A DNA stretch of 64,000 nt, from positions 127,869,823 through 127,933,822 of the forward strand of contig CM060685.1 of assembly GCA_030686995.1 (NCBI GenBank), written 5' to 3'. Shown in pieces: positions 46,474-59,215 of the stretch (the first letter of the stretch is position 1; each line of letters opens with the position of its first letter). This stretch comes from Artemisia argyi (lineage: Eukaryota; Streptophyta; Magnoliopsida; Asterales; Asteraceae). The translations under genes were made by a program, and so were the position numbers. The notes beneath the pieces were generated by a model. That model worked only from the letters and a program-made list of their open reading frames with translations, was not told the origin of the DNA and did not search any database.

Positions 46474-48187
46474 CTAAACAAGATAAGAACAAAAATAAAA
46501 TTAAGCTAAAAATAATTAACATGCATATGTCGTATATACAACACATGTGGAACGTAAACATACTTCGACTCTAAAAAAAACTCAATCCCAGGAAGTAGTT
46601 TACAATGTTCCTTGGTTTTAATTTTTAACTTGCTTAAAATGTATTTTATGATATTAAGCAGTAGTTATAGAGTTAGTTTGATATAATATCAAAGTTATCC
46701 AAACGTTCCTTTAGACATCATAAGTTACTTTGAAATTTGGCTAGATATATATTAGATTATATATCTTATTATTTCTTACGAGTTTGACTAACAAAGAACT
46801 TGTTGAGAAAGTGAAAATGTAGATTGTGACTCAAAAATATCATTTTCTATGTTAAACCAAACGCTCCCTTAACTAAATAAATAATGACCAATATATGAAT
46901 TACATATCTTGATGACTCCAATTTACTAGTTATGTATTTATATGTTTAACAAAATGTTGTAAGGTTCATATCAACCTATCTTAAATGTTCCTAAGACATG
47001 AACCAAACGCCTCTATCATTTTTTCAAAAACCTTTTTAATTATTCGAAAATTATGTTTTTACTGATTAAAACATTATATCACCACAATGTGGTGAGTTTT
47101 AACTAGTTTTTAAGGCATATTTCAACAATGTATTTAGAAAGAAAATTTTTGAATAATGGTGTATGAAAATTCAAGTTTTTGACATAATGATTATGTTATA
47201 ACTTAGTTTTAGTGGTAATTCTACACTCTAATCCTAAGAGGAGCATTTAGTTGTGGGAATCCTAGACTCATTTTCAATAAAATTTGGATTTAGAAAAATT
47301 TGAGTAAAATGCCTAATCATGATTAGACTCAAAATTGGATGAAATTAGACAAAATGTGTGTTGAAAAACTTACAATAGATATTGTTAATCGTGTTATAAG
47401 CTTTTACCCTTAGCGATTTAAGCCCGGATTAGTGATTTGGTAGTTGATTTTGGTGGTTTTGGGGTGGTATATCTCGTCTACAGCAGCAAGAAGAAGGGGT
47501 ATATGAAAATATGGAGTGTTTGGAAAAAATTTTAAGGAGGAAAATGATTTTGGAAGTATCAGATGGACGGTCCCCTTAAACATTAAGGGGACCGCCCCCG
47601 ATAACAAGTCGGTCCCCTTAAATCTTAAGGGGGCGCCTGCCAAAAACTTGAAATTTCACAAATTTGTTTCTAACAGTAAAATATTTATATGTATATAGTT
47701 AGATTTATAATATATCGAAAATACGTTGGAGTATATGGGCACGAGGAGGGAATACTTGACACTTTTAATTAATAATTCGTCAATTAAAATGTATCTTTAC
47801 AATTTTGGATAAAAAGATCAAAACGTCAAGTCAACAAAGAGTTTGAAGAGAGTGAGGGAGTGTGTATATATATGTTTATATATAAATATATTATGAATGG
47901 ATTATTGTGCGGTGTTGAGAGATAATGAGGTAATGACGGAGATGAGTCCTGGCGACGAAGGGAGTTTGTTTCATCCATAGTTTTCTTGTGCAAAGGTTCT
48001 AGTTCTACTTTTATGTTGATCCACTTAACTCAATTCTCTTTATCGCCATGAGTTTTGTAATAGTGGACATAAAAGATTTTTGTGTTGAACGTTAGAGTTC
48101 AAGAGGGCCAAGGGGAGGGGGAAAGAAAAGGTTCGAGAACAAACAATTTTTTTTAGTTCTAGAAAATCAACTAATGACATATCTAGG

Positions 48188-48188
<1 letters not shown>
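46474..48188 (-). other. G spacer without coding capacity
   Basis: AT-rich sequence in which pol would be expected between gag and the accessory genes. No RT, integrase, protease or RNase H similarity in either strand. Contains the palindrome cluster at 47563-47640. Confidence 0.6.
47563..47640. repeat. GGTCC/GGACC palindrome cluster inside G
   Basis: Two hairpins: GGTCCCCTTAAA/TTAAGGGGACC and GGTCCCCTTAAA/TTAAGGGGGCGCC, separated by about 16 bp. Confidence 0.8.

Positions 48189-48276
<88 letters not shown>
48189..48276. repeat. (AT)n microsatellite, first part
   Basis: AT run ending where a MITE-like element begins. The run resumes at 48467 and 58908. Confidence 0.95.
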
Positions 48277-48280
<4 letters not shown>

Positions 48281-48457
48281 GGATCAAATAAGAAGAAAAA
48301 TTAAAATAAGAATGATAAGAAGAAACCACAACCACTCATTTTAGACGCACATACAAAAATAGATGCATCTTCCCTTAAATTTCTCCCTCCTATTTGAAAT
48401 ATGTGGCTAAAAATTCTTCTTATTCTTCTTATTTTAGTTTTTCTTCTTACCGGATCC
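48281..48457. mobile_element. MITE-like inverted-repeat element
   Basis: About 177 bp with inverted ends of roughly 45 bp: the left arm has GGATCAAATAAGAAGAAAAA, the right arm reversed has GGATCCGGTAAGAAGAAAAA, and both continue A/G-rich. (AT)n flanks both sides, consistent with TA-type target duplication. No coding capacity. The superfamily is not assigned. Confidence 0.7.
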
Positions 48458-48461
48458 CTTC

Positions 48462-48466
<5 letters not shown>

Positions 48467-48538
<72 letters not shown>
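48467..48538. repeat. (AT)n microsatellite, second part
   Basis: AT run between the MITE-like element and the 5' LTR of H. Confidence 0.95.
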
Positions 48539-48540
<2 letters not shown>

Positions 48541-49006
48541 ATGATGTATAGTCCGCACTCGGGTCACGAACCCGACCAATGGATATTACTAATACCAAAG
48601 CCCATCACGCGTGGGCTATCATGATAAAGATTTAGGCTTACAAAGGCCCAAATTCGAATCTATTATTTATGGTCTTGATATAGGATCTCTTATTTATGGG
48701 ATAAGGATCAAGGGACCGAATAAGTTGGGATACACCGAAGGGAAAGGGACACGAAACCAACAAGGATTTCGTGTGTATATAAAGGGCATCTCGACGCTCA
48801 TTAAGGTATCATATCATAACCCTAACTCTTCACTAAAACCTTAAAACCGATTACTTACTCTCACGCCAGAGGATAATCGTGGGAGACAATCCCACGGTAA
48901 CCCTAACGGTGTCTTTTTTTCTCTTAGTGCGCAGGTCTCAGCATCAAGATCCAATTGATACGGGAATAGGAGTCCAAACAAGGAATGCCCAACTTTTGTA
49001 TCAACA
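48539..49006 (+). repeat. 5' LTR of H
   Basis: TGATGATGTATAGTCCGCAC...TTGTATCAACA. It contains TGTATATAAAG at about 48773, a TATA-like promoter, repeated in the 3' LTR. Confidence 0.93.
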
Positions 49007-49056
49007 AGTGGTGCTATCCATGGGACCACACACTAAGAACTCTACTAAGAACTAGA

Positions 49057-51073
49057 ATGACAAAGCACGGAAACTTAAACCAGCGAACTCCGCAGGTGAA
49101 GAAAACGTATGGCGACCTACAGGGGAAGAAGCTTCAAAGTGATTCAACCCCTAAGCAGGCCTCTGGAACAACCAGTGTACCCAAACACCAAGGATCAGGC
49201 TCAGATCTAATCTTTACGACAATAGGACCGCTCACAGGGACTACCCAAGCCACTACGACAACCACTAGTGCGGAAGATCTACAGCGCACTCCTTTCACCA
49301 CACCCCACCAAACGGTGCCAGAAACAGACCCCACTGAGCCGCCACATGTGCCTAATAGAGACAAGGGTCCTGATTTGGAAACAGACATCCTCGCGCTAGA
49401 AGGAGTCGCGCCTGAACTAGTGCCAAGGGATTTCGTGTCTCAAAACTATGAAACCTTGGCTGCCCTTATACAAGAGGAAGCGAAAAAGAGGTCAAATCAG
49501 AGCCTGCAAGCCCGGCTCAACTTCGACCCTGAGTACGAAGCATCTCCACCATGTCATCAAAAGGAGAGGCGCGAGAAGGATAACTGCCGACCCCCAGTGT
49601 TTACTAGGATTAGAAGGAAAGTTGTGGATGATGAAGCAGCTGACTTACAGTACCTAGAGGAGCACGAAGATGATGGATGGCGTACCAATGTCCACACTAG
49701 GCTTGGTAGTCGCAGGGTTCATGATAGACTTGGGCGACGACGCTCCCCAAGCGAAAGCCCTTCAAGCTCGGATTCTGAGGATAGTCGACACAGGCGTCGC
49801 AAAAGAGTAAGCTCATCCTCAAGTGACTCCTCGGACAACGAGGACGAAGAAACAGGACACTGGAAGTCCAGGAAAATATACCACGACCAGGAGGACGAAG
49901 ATATATCTCGTCCCTGGCGCCGCCAAAAGGTTGACGCATTCACTCGGCGCATCAGTGATTTTTTTCAAAAGATAAGAGAAGGCGCATGCCCGCTAATGTT
50001 AAAACTTATGATGGGACAGGTGATCCTAACGACCACTTAAAAATTTTTGAATCAGCCGCTACCATCGAAAATTGGCCACAACCCATATGGTGCCACATGT
50101 TTAATTCTACATTAGTAGGGAATGTGTGAAACTGGTTCAGTAAGCTGCCACGAAGAAGCATCGATGGGTTTGAAGAGTTGCGGAAGGCGTATCGCTTGAA
50201 CTTTACTCAGAGGAAGAAGTGCGCCAAGGACCCTGTCGAGCTTGCTAGGGTTAAACAACGCCAATGGGAATCCACAAGCACTTATGTGTAGCGCTATAAG
50301 GACGAATGCATACACGTCAAGGCATGCCCCAAAATACTAAAGATCTCAGGGTTTATGAACGGAATCAATATCCCAGAACTTATCAAAAGGTTAAACGATA
50401 GGGTTCCCCAAACCTTTGATGAACTTATGAAGCGCACGAGGTCCTTTATCCAAGGAGAAGCCGCCGCTGCGGATAGAAAGAAAAGCTACTCAAACTATAG
50501 GTCACAAGAACAACCCAAGAGACAATCCAACGACCAGAGTAGCAACCGTAACAAAAGCTACCGCAGTCAGGGGGTGGACGAGAAAATGACAAGTATACCC
50601 CACTAACGAAGACTCCGAGGGAGATATTTGTGACGGAAGGCATGAACTTCCCGAAACTCCCACCAATGCACACCCCAGAAGAGCGGCGCGTAGGGAACGG
50701 GTACTGCGAGTATCATGGACAGAAGGGCCACACCACCAATGAGTGTGTCCAATTGCGCCAACTAATTGATAAGCTAGTAAAAGAAGGCAGATTGGACCAT
50801 CTAGTTAAGAGCATCAACGATGGGAAAGACAAACAAAAGACCGGGAGCAAGAAAGAAGCACCTAAGGACAAGGCTGACACTATCTACATGATACAATCAT
50901 GGCATCGAAAGACTAGGCAAAAGGTCAGCCAAAAATTTTCTTATGGAAGCGAAATCTCTTTCCCCACCTTGGTTGCGAACAACGCAGTAGCGGAACCACT
51001 CACCATTGAGATAAATACGGGGGTCACGATATCCACCGCATGTATGTTGATGGAGGAGCATCCGCAGACATAA
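49057..51073 (+). pseudogene. H gag (broken)
   Basis: Start ATG at 49057, after the primer site; the longer frame from 48985 begins in the LTR. The N-terminal 330 residues are Ser/Arg/acidic-rich (SSSSSDSSDNEDEE). A frameshift near 49985 leads to the gag core (HLKIFESAATIENWPQPIWCHMFNS...RKKCAKDPVELARVKQR...FMNGINIPELIKRLNDRVP), with in-frame stops near 50127 and 50290. After a second shift near 50590 comes a zinc-knuckle-like segment GYCEYHGQKGHTTNEC (C-x2-H-x4-H-x4-C form). This is a Tat-lineage gag. Confidence 0.82.
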
Positions 51074-52260
51074 TGTATGAACATTGTTTCAAAAGATTGT
51101 GACCTGAGATACGAAGTCAGTTAAGCCTGACCACGATGTCGTTAACTGGCTTTACGAGAGAAAAGATATGGCCCATAGGGCAAATACGATTACTCGTTGT
51201 TGTTGGTAATAAGGAACATTCCACGGCAGCCTGGATGAATATTATGGTGATCAGATCTCCTTCGTCGTACAATGGCATTATTGGAAGACCAGGAATATCA
51301 GCCATGTGCGCGATACCATCCACAGCACATGGGATGCTCAAATTCCTGATAGAAGGCGGCATTGTAACCCTCTACAATAACACCGTACCACCTAGAGAGT
51401 GTAACACGATTACATGTGAGACGACACACACTCCAGAACAACGCACATCTAAAGTATCAAACCTGAAGGTCGTAATTCATCCTGATTACCCGGAGCAAGA
51501 AGTATCGATCGGGGGATCGATGTCTGATAAAGGCATAGTGGCCGTTTGCGCGCTCTTGCAAAGGAATTTCGATATCTTCGCATGGGAACCAAAGCACATG
51601 ACTGGTGTGCCACGCTCGATTACAGAACACAAGTTGAAAATCCGACAAGGATACTCCCCAGTACGGCAGAAAAAGCGTGGCCAGGCTCTAGAGCGCGCAA
51701 AAGCCATTCTGGAGGAAGTACACAAGCTTGTGGACGCAGGTATCATGCGAGAAGTCTATTACCATGATTGGCTCTCCAATCCAGTGATGGTCAAAAAGAG
51801 TGATGGTAGTTGGCGGATGTGTGTGGATTTCACTGATCTCAACAAAGCATGTCCACAAGATTGCTACCCACTACCAGAGATAGACTGGAAGGTAGAATCT
51901 TTGTGCGGATACCCCTTTAAATGTTTCTTAGATGCATACAAAGGGTACCACCAAATCTAAATGGCTAAAGAAGACGAGGAAAAAACAGCCTTCCACACAA
52001 GCCAGGGTGTCTATTGTTACACAAAGATGCCTTTTGGCTTAAAGAATGCGGGCGCCACCTACCAGCGATTAGTAGATAATGCATTTTAAAAGCAAGTGGG
52101 CCGCAACCTAGAGGTCTATGTTGACGACCAAAAGGCCAGACCGAATACTAATTGGTGCGCGACATTGAAGAAATATTTAGAATACTAGGAAAGATCAACA
52201 TGAAGTCAAATCCTAAGAAATGCGCTTTTGGCGCTACAGAAGGCATGTTCCTTGGATAAT
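51030..52260 (+). pseudogene. H protease and reverse transcriptase, N-terminal half (broken)
   Basis: The protease active site VDGGASADIMYEHC is at about 51040-51080, in a different frame from gag, followed by a stop near 51102. The main open part (51136-51960) has the protease flap (IIGRPGISAMCAIPSTAH) and RT motifs LSNPVMVKKSDGSWRMCVDFTDLNKACPQDCYPLPEID and FLDAYKGYHQI, ending at a TAA (51958-51960). RT continues with PFGLKNAGATYQRLVD and the catalytic Y-V-D-D at about 52117-52128, then breaks. Confidence 0.85.
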
Positions 52261-53543
52261 TGACAAAGCCTGATGGCATTAAGCCATGCCCAGAAAAAAC
52301 AAAGGCTGTCATCCAACTACCTTCACCACGCACGTTGAAAGAAGTCCAGTCTCTGAATGGAAAACTAGCCGGGTTGAACAGATTCCTGTCCAAATCAGCA
52401 GATAAGTCACTCCCCCTCTTTAAAACACTCAAGAAGTGTACAAAAAAGGGAGATTTTCGTTGGACTACGGAAGCAGAAGAAGCTTTTACACAGCTTAAGC
52501 AACATATAGCAGCACTACCCACGCTAGTCGCACCCCGACCAGGGGAAGAGTTAATTGTGTACTTGTCTACGACTTATGGAGAAGTCAGCGCGGTGCTACT
52601 AACAGATAGGAACTCCGTACAAACATCGGTATATTTTGTAAGCAAAGCACTCAAGAAGACAGAGATTAACTATAGCGCGATGGAAAAGTTGGTCTTGGCA
52701 TTAGTATTCGCCGCCAAAAGATTGCGCAGGTACATTCAAGCACACCCAATAGCGGTGATCACGGACCAACCTATCAAGCAATTTATCTCCAAACCCGACG
52801 CATCGGGGCGATTACAAAAGTGGAGTGTGTTGCTAGGCGAGCATAACATCTCTTATAGACCACGCACTGCGGTTAAGGGGCAGATACTAGCAGACTTCAT
52901 TATCAAAAAACCAGATACTAATGTTGCACGTTCACGGAGCGAGGTAGAACTACAAGAACCATGGGTCCTATTCATGGATGGATCTTCATGCGTGGACGGG
53001 TCGGGCGCAGGCCTTATCCTTACCAGTCCAAAAGGAGTGGAATTCACCTACGCACTGCGCTTTGAATTCACAGCCATGAACAACGAGGCAGTGTATGAAG
53101 CCCTAATTGCTGGATTATGCATTGCAACTAGAATGGGTATACGCAACCTAGAAGAAAATGTGGATTCCCGATTAGTAGCCAACTATGTATTGGGCGAATA
53201 TGTGGCTAAAGAGGATAACATGGTTCAATACCTCGACATGACCAAGTCACTAATCCAAGGTTTTGACAGGTTCACCATTAAACAAGTTCCCAGAGGGGAA
53301 AACAGAAAAGCGGATGTACTAAGCAAGATCGCATCTACAAGCTTTGCGCACCTGTCAAAACAAGTATTGGTGGAGATCCTAAAGAACAAATCCATCTCGG
53401 AGATGGAGATATCTACGGTGAGAGAGGAGCAGGATATTACGTGGATGACCCCTATCATTGAATTTATAAGCAAGGGCATATTGTCCCATGAGCAGAAGGA
53501 CTCTCGACGGATACGGCGCACAGCACAGAGGTTCGAACTTTGA
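52260..53543 (+). pseudogene. H RT thumb with two RNase H domains
   Basis: A 427-codon open piece. It has the RT C-terminal part (LNGKLAGLNRFLSKSADKSLPLF) and a gypsy RNase H-like region (LIVYLSTTYGEVSAVLL...YSAMEKLVLALVFAAKRLRRY), whose first Asp is replaced. Then comes a second, archaeal-type RNase H with FMDGSSCVDGSGAG, NNEAVYEALIAGL, VDSRLVANYV and KADVLSKIAS, carrying D-E-D-D candidates. The dual arrangement marks the Tat lineage. The open frame ends at 53543 where integrase should continue in another frame. Confidence 0.88.
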
Positions 53544-54674
53544 GATGGTATCCTATATCGGCGCTCATTTCTACAACCATGGATTCGATGCGTTGGGCCT
53601 CTTCAGGCAGATTACGTACTCCGAAAGATCCACGCTGGTTCATGCAGTATGCACTCAGGACCACGATCTATTGTAGCACGAGCCTTGCGGTCAGGATACT
53701 ACTGGCCTACTATACATTATGATGCGCGTGATATGATAAAGAAATGTAGCGACTGCCAAGTTCATAGACCCATCCCGCGCCAACCACAACAAGAGCTAAC
53801 ACCTATTACTTCTCTATGGCCATTCTATAAGTGGGGTATCGACATTGCAGGCCCCTTCCCTGTTGCAGCAGGGGGACAAAAATTTCTTATTGTGGCTATA
53901 GACTACTTCACTAAATGGATTGAGGCAAAAGCAGTGGCGACAATCACAGGTAATCAAGTAAAATGATTTGTTTGGGAAAATATTGTATGCCGCTTTGGAT
54001 TACCTGGGGAAATCATTTCGGACAACGGAAAACAATTATGCGATAACCCGTTCAAAGACTGGTGCACGAAACTAAATATTACACAACACTTCGTGTCGGT
54101 TAAACACCCACAAACCAATGGTTTGGTTGAGTGCGCAAATCATAGTCTGGGCGAAGGAATTAAAGCGTGCCTAGACAAACACAAAGGAAGATGGGTGGAT
54201 GAATTGTCGCACGTCTTATGGGCGCACCGCACGACAATCAAAGTTAGCACTAGAGACACTCCCTTTTCTCTTGTCTATGGGACATAAGATGTCATACCAG
54301 CTGAAATTGGGATGCCAACTATTCGTACGGCGGAAGTTAATGTCACAACCAATGACGACGAACGGCGTGTAGACTTGGACCTATTGGAAGAAAGGCACGA
54401 ACGTGCAGCTATATGCGAGGCAAGAGCTAAGTCGAAAATGAAGGGATACTATGATGCTAAAGTTCGAAGCACCTCATTCAGACCAGGCGACTTTGTATAT
54501 CACGCTAATGATGCAAGCCACGCAGAGGATACAGTAAAACTTGGACCAAAGTGGGAAGGACCCTATGAGGTCATAGAAGCACTAGGAAAAGGCGCGTACA
54601 AGCTGCATGACATGGATGGCCGTGAACTACAACGCACATGGAATATTTGCAATCTCAAGAGAGGCTATCTTTAG
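53544..54674 (+). pseudogene. H integrase (broken)
   Basis: The zinc domain begins about 53640 (HSG...YYWPTIHYDARDMIKKCSDCQVH, in 53649-53966). The catalytic core has WGIDIAGPFP and, after a stop near 53964, IISDNGKQL and HPQTNGLVECANHSLGEGIK (D, D, E). A stop at 54285-54287 separates the C-terminal piece 54312-54674 (FRPGDFVYHAND...KLGPKWEGPYEVIEALGKGAYKL), the usual integrase tail. Confidence 0.85.
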
Positions 54675-55469
54675 GAAAGGTTACGGCCCCACGCACGGAC
54701 ACCTCCGCACTTTAATAAGTGCTCAATAAATATCCGTGTATCTACATTTTGTTTTATCTAGGCAAATGTTTTTCTTTTCCCAAAAACTTGCAAGCATTAA
54801 TTAAATGTCGCGGTTTCTAGCTAACTCCGCGACACATTTCACTTTGTTGTTTACATATTATTTATGTCTCAATATTGTTGTTATATTACCTTTTGCCTAC
54901 ATGGCATGCATGCACTTATTAAAACCCACGATGGTAAAAGATGAGTAAACCTACTAAATAACTCGTTGAGTAAGAGGGTCGCAAACCCATCAACATCGGA
55001 TCACGCATCCTTGTTAAACACCTTACTCTCAATACGTTGGAGTAAGTTCAATGTGCATCCCACGACGGAGAATGCACACTGTGTGCGTTTAACAAATTTG
55101 GAGTCAAGACTCTTGACTCCTTGATATAGTATTCGCAGTACGCTGCATGTCAACCTATACACTTGTGAATTTTATATATTTTCGCATATACATTAAGTTA
55201 TGAACTTCATACACGATTATCTCATAAGTGATTATAGATTCCTGTAATCTTTTTTACAACAGTTTGATTCTTAGACATCACATAGACGTCTTTTATGCAA
55301 AGACAGATAACTAAGTACAAACATCATAATACAATATGCGTACAATCGCACTTTCAAAATAACATTTTATTATGGACTACGAATTCATACAAAGAATAGA
55401 TTCAACATGCACATGCACATGTGCAACAAAATGTTAATCTATTACAAAACATCACAAAGCCAAAACAGC
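54675..55469 (+). other. Non-coding spacer after H pol
   Basis: No open frame of note between integrase and the antisense ORF. Confidence 0.5.
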
Positions 55470-58060
55470 CTACATACTATAGGAACGTTTAAGCTCTAAG
55501 CAGCCAACCCGGTACAAAGCACTCCTAGCTTCCTCAAGCTTCTTCAACAGATCATTATCCTTGGGTGACACTTTCGCCACGCTAACAGGTACCTCATCAG
55601 ATCTGGGAATATGTGCTGCACCAAGACCACAGAGGATGGCCTTTCCCTTCACACCCTCCTTCTTCGCAAGTCTCATAGCATGGGCCTCTAAGGATTCCTT
55701 CAGTGGGATCTCCTTCTCAAGGGCAAAAGGGTTTAGAATATCACGCGGACGAGCAAAGATAGGAACTTGCAACTGCGACACATCTGGCTTCAAAAAATAA
55801 TCAGGTTGTGCCTCAGCCCTCTCTGCTGTGTGCCTAGCCAAGGTTAACCCCCCCCCCCCCATGATAACACCTATGGGGTAGTCTTGGTCGCGCTCTAGTT
55901 TTTCAATGCAAGGAAGCTCTAAAAGCTTCATCTTCCCCATAGCAGCGACAAGCTTAGTGCATCCCCGTTGTAACCTGGCACTTGTGCGATAGGCACTATC
56001 AACATCTTGTTCTCATGCAGCTCCTCTATAGCCTCCGCCTTGCCACTCGCCAACGCGCATTGAACAACATCCCCAAATGATTCTCTCACCTCTTGAGACT
56101 CCAGAGTACTCAAAGCAGCAAGGCGCAGGCCATGGTTGATAAGCCACCTGCGCTCAGCAATTGATGACACCAGATGTAGGTATAGCTCTTCATCATACTC
56201 AATACTGAGCTTGCACAGCTTAACCTCTTGCTTCTCCAACGCATCCTCCACAGCCTTGTGAAACTCATCCAACCTAGAGAAATGTTCATTCTTCTTTTAC
56301 TCCAAGTACTTCAAGACCCAAAGACAAGTGGCCTTGTAATCTTTCAAAGCAGCACGCTCTTGGCTCACTTGGGTAAGTAATGACATCTTCTCCTCAGCAA
56401 GCTTCTTGGCATACAAATTTGTTGACTCTACCTCAGGCCGAGCATCAGCCAATTGCGCCTTCAGTAGCGCAATTTCCTCATCTTTTTGCGTACTACTGCT
56501 ACCTTCACCAGCATATGTTGCTTTGAGCTGAGCAACTAATGTGGCCTGGTGCGCAGCGGCAAAACCTAGCTCCTCTATCAGATGATCCATTGGCACATCC
56601 TCAAATGCCTTCGTCTCACTCCCTTGGCTCTTCTGCGAAGGCTCATCAATATGAAGGGGAATCGCCTTGGGTGGCGATTCCCAACATGCGCAGCAGCACC
56701 CCCAGCCGCTTCAACACTGTACGTAAATGAAAAGGGTTCAAGGTTATTTTATATCAACGGAGAATATGAAATGAAGTTTTTTAAAAGACACAAGTTTCAT
56801 TACTTACTTGGGGGGAGGAGTTTCAGTTGTATCCTTGTCAGCAACGGTGAGCGACTCATCCTCTTCAGATGACGATTGCCCGCCAAGGATAACATGGCGT
56901 CTTTTCTTGGATGTGCCTGCGCCATCACCACCAGAAGCTTTCTTGCGCTTCACCCCTTCGCTCGCCTCCTCTGGCTCACTTTCAGCCCTCGTGATCCCCA
57001 TGCTTTCTAACGAATCTGTGCGTGATAGCTCTGGGATTGTACCCTAAGATTCGGAACACTGCGCACTGGGGTCGCCTCTAAAACTACTGGGGGGGGGGGG
57101 ATTTTCTGGCTCCTCCTGTATAAACTCCGTTGTGCGCCCCACAGTAGCCTCCAATATCGGTGCTTCACCTTCTTTTAAGGGGCGCACCCCTACTGTCACC
57201 TGTTTGGGACTCGCCAATTTCACAACGCTGAATAGATCCATTTCTGCGCGACAAACAACAACCGAAAACAAAAGGGGTTACATAACCTACAATATGAATG
57301 AGCGCTTACACTAATAAGCGAATGAGAGGGAAGGACAAGCACCCACCCAGGTCATCCTCGTCCAAAAAAGTTGGCACTTCGTCAGGACCTTGGAAATAAT
57401 TACAACTAATGCCCATGTGCACCAAAAACTCTTCTGGGTAGGAGTTGATTGGTATGTGATTGGCATTTATCGTTTCAGCATCATATGCGCTATACGTCCC
57501 GGGGTTTGGGCGCTCATCCTTCGGTAGCGACCCTTGGGTATAGAACTCAAAATCCCATGGAAAAAAGGTCTCACCAACCCAGAAGAATTTCTCTCTCCAG
57601 TTCCTTAGCGCATCTAACTTTTCCGTATAGCATTGCAGTCGCCCTGTGCGTTTAGAAAACGACAACCACCCATTTGACCACGTCGTGTGATAAAACGCGC
57701 GGAACCGGTTGATTGTAGGGTTAATCGTCAACAAGCGACAATTTACTTCGAAATTGGTTATTTTGGCTGCGCCTATGCAATGCAGTTGGGAAATATGGAG
57801 GCAATAATAGTTTAGAACATCGCACAAGAATAGCGAAATGGGCACACGTTGATTAGCAAATTCAAAAAAACGTGTGTATACCCCTACTTTTCCTTCAGGG
57901 AACTCCGCTAAGGACGCAGTCACCACCGAAACTACTGGATGCAACGCGAGCGAGACATAATAATCTGAGGTGAACTTATGAAGTTCATCCTCGGTTATAT
58001 TGGAGGTAAATTCGGATAATTTAAGAACTATGATTAGGATTCGATAGATTCAGACGCGCA
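55470..58060 (-). pseudogene. H antisense ORF, 'putative gypsy-type transposon' family
   Basis: Opposite to gag-pol. The first part (58060-57306) has ALHPVVSVVTASLAEFPEGKVGVYTRFFEFANQRVPISLFL...GAAKITNFEVNCRLL...WLSFSKR...NWREKFFWVGE, typical of this family. Downstream parts are 57271-57044 (MDLFSVVKLASPKQVTVG), 57001-56804 (basic KRKKASGG, SSSEEDES), 56596-56297 (coiled-coil-like), 56272-55928 and 55940-55470. A GT...AG intron may join 57348 to 57258 (GGGTGGGTGC...GTCGCGCAG), and a second may start at GTAAGTAATG near 56808. Stops near 57044 and frame changes suggest decay. Similar antisense ORFs are known in Tat/Retand elements; their role is unknown. Confidence 0.7.
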
Positions 58061-58430
58061 CGCGCTATTACCTTGGAGATCGTTGATTTCTTGATTGCTA
58101 TTTGGGAAGCTTAACAATGGTGGAAATGAAGATTTTTACTGTGATAGCCACAGTGAAAGGGATGCTACACTTTATATAGGGTTCCACACATTCATGGATG
58201 ATTGACATGTGTATCCCACTTGCTCTAATCATGTGGCTGGGAGATCAAGAGGTGAGATACTTTTCACCCACCCTCTCACGATTTACGAGGGATATTTGGG
58301 ACTTATTTGGACCAGGTTCCTTGTATACTTTTTTGGCGGGAAACACTTGAAGCTTCCCCACTAAGCATCCTGGGATATTTTCGCTACCGTTGTTAGTCTA
58401 GCATCCGCAGTTTCACCTTGCGCATACTAG

Positions 58431-58442
58431 ACTGGGGGGACA
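58431..58442 (+). other. Polypurine tract of H
   Basis: ACTGGGGGGACA directly before the 3' LTR start TGATGACG. Confidence 0.75.
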
Positions 58443-58905
58443 TGATGACGTATAGTCCGCACTCGGGTCACGAACCTGACCAATGGATATTACTAATACC
58501 AAAGCCCATCACGTGTGGGCTATCATGATAAGGATTTTGGCTTACAAAGGCCCAAATTCGAATCTATTATTTATGGTCTTGATATAGGATCTCTTATTTA
58601 TAGGATAAGGATCAAGGGACCGAATAAGTTGGGATACATTGAAGGGTAAGGGACACGAAACCAACAAGGATTTCGTGTGTATATAAAGGGCATCACGGCT
58701 CTCATTAAGGTATCATAACATAACCCTAACTCTTCACTAAAATCCTAAAACCGATTACTTACTCTCATATCGGAGGATAATCGTGGGAGACAATCCCACG
58801 GTAAGCCTAACGGTGTCTTTTGTTCTCTTAGTGCGCAGGTCTCAGCATCAAGATCCAATTGATATGGGAATAGGAGTCCAAACAAGGAACGTCCAACTTT
58901 TGTAT

Positions 58906-58907
<2 letters not shown>
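58443..58907 (+). repeat. 3' LTR of H
   Basis: Collinear with the 5' LTR. The last bases before the (AT)n tract read TGTATCA, so the terminal ACA is lost or shared with the flank. Confidence 0.92.

Positions 58908-58938
<31 letters not shown>
58908..58938. repeat. (AT)n microsatellite, third part
   Basis: Remainder of the tract into which H inserted. Confidence 0.9.
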
Positions 58939-58940
<2 letters not shown>

Positions 58941-59215
58941 TATATGTATATATGTATCTAAGAGAGTTACAAAATAAACTACATCTAACAAGGCATCTAA
59001 AACTAAAACAAGCATGAGCTAATAAGTTATTAATCTAAGCATATATCATAGTAATGAGCTTAAAAGAATAGCGTATCTTTTGGTCTTCAATAACATTCTT
59101 CATTATCTCCAAGATGATTTGTAGACTTCATAAAAGTTTACGATAGAAGAACTTTTAAACTTTCCACAAGATTAGTGATTATTTGGTCTCCATTCCCTTT
59201 TTGGTCCAAACATGT

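Larger units (their letters stand above)
48539..58907 (+). mobile_element. Element H: Tat-type Ty3/gypsy retrotransposon (10.4 kb)
   Basis: LTRs of 468 and 465 bp (48539-49006, 58443-58907), primer site TGGTGCTATCCATGGGA (49009-49025), gag-pol on plus, a second RNase H domain before integrase, and an antisense ORF between pol and the 3' LTR. Dual RNase H and an antisense ORF are features of the Tat/Ogre/Retand lineage. It lies in (AT)n, so the duplication is hidden. The coding region has many stops and frameshifts. Confidence 0.92.

Noticed and set aside
48985..49056. Upstream start for H gag
   Set aside because: The first 24 codons lie in the LTR and primer site; the ATG at 49057 is a better start.
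50112..50315. Minus-strand ORF opposite H gag
   Set aside because: Shadow frame; the plus strand shows gag residues across this region.
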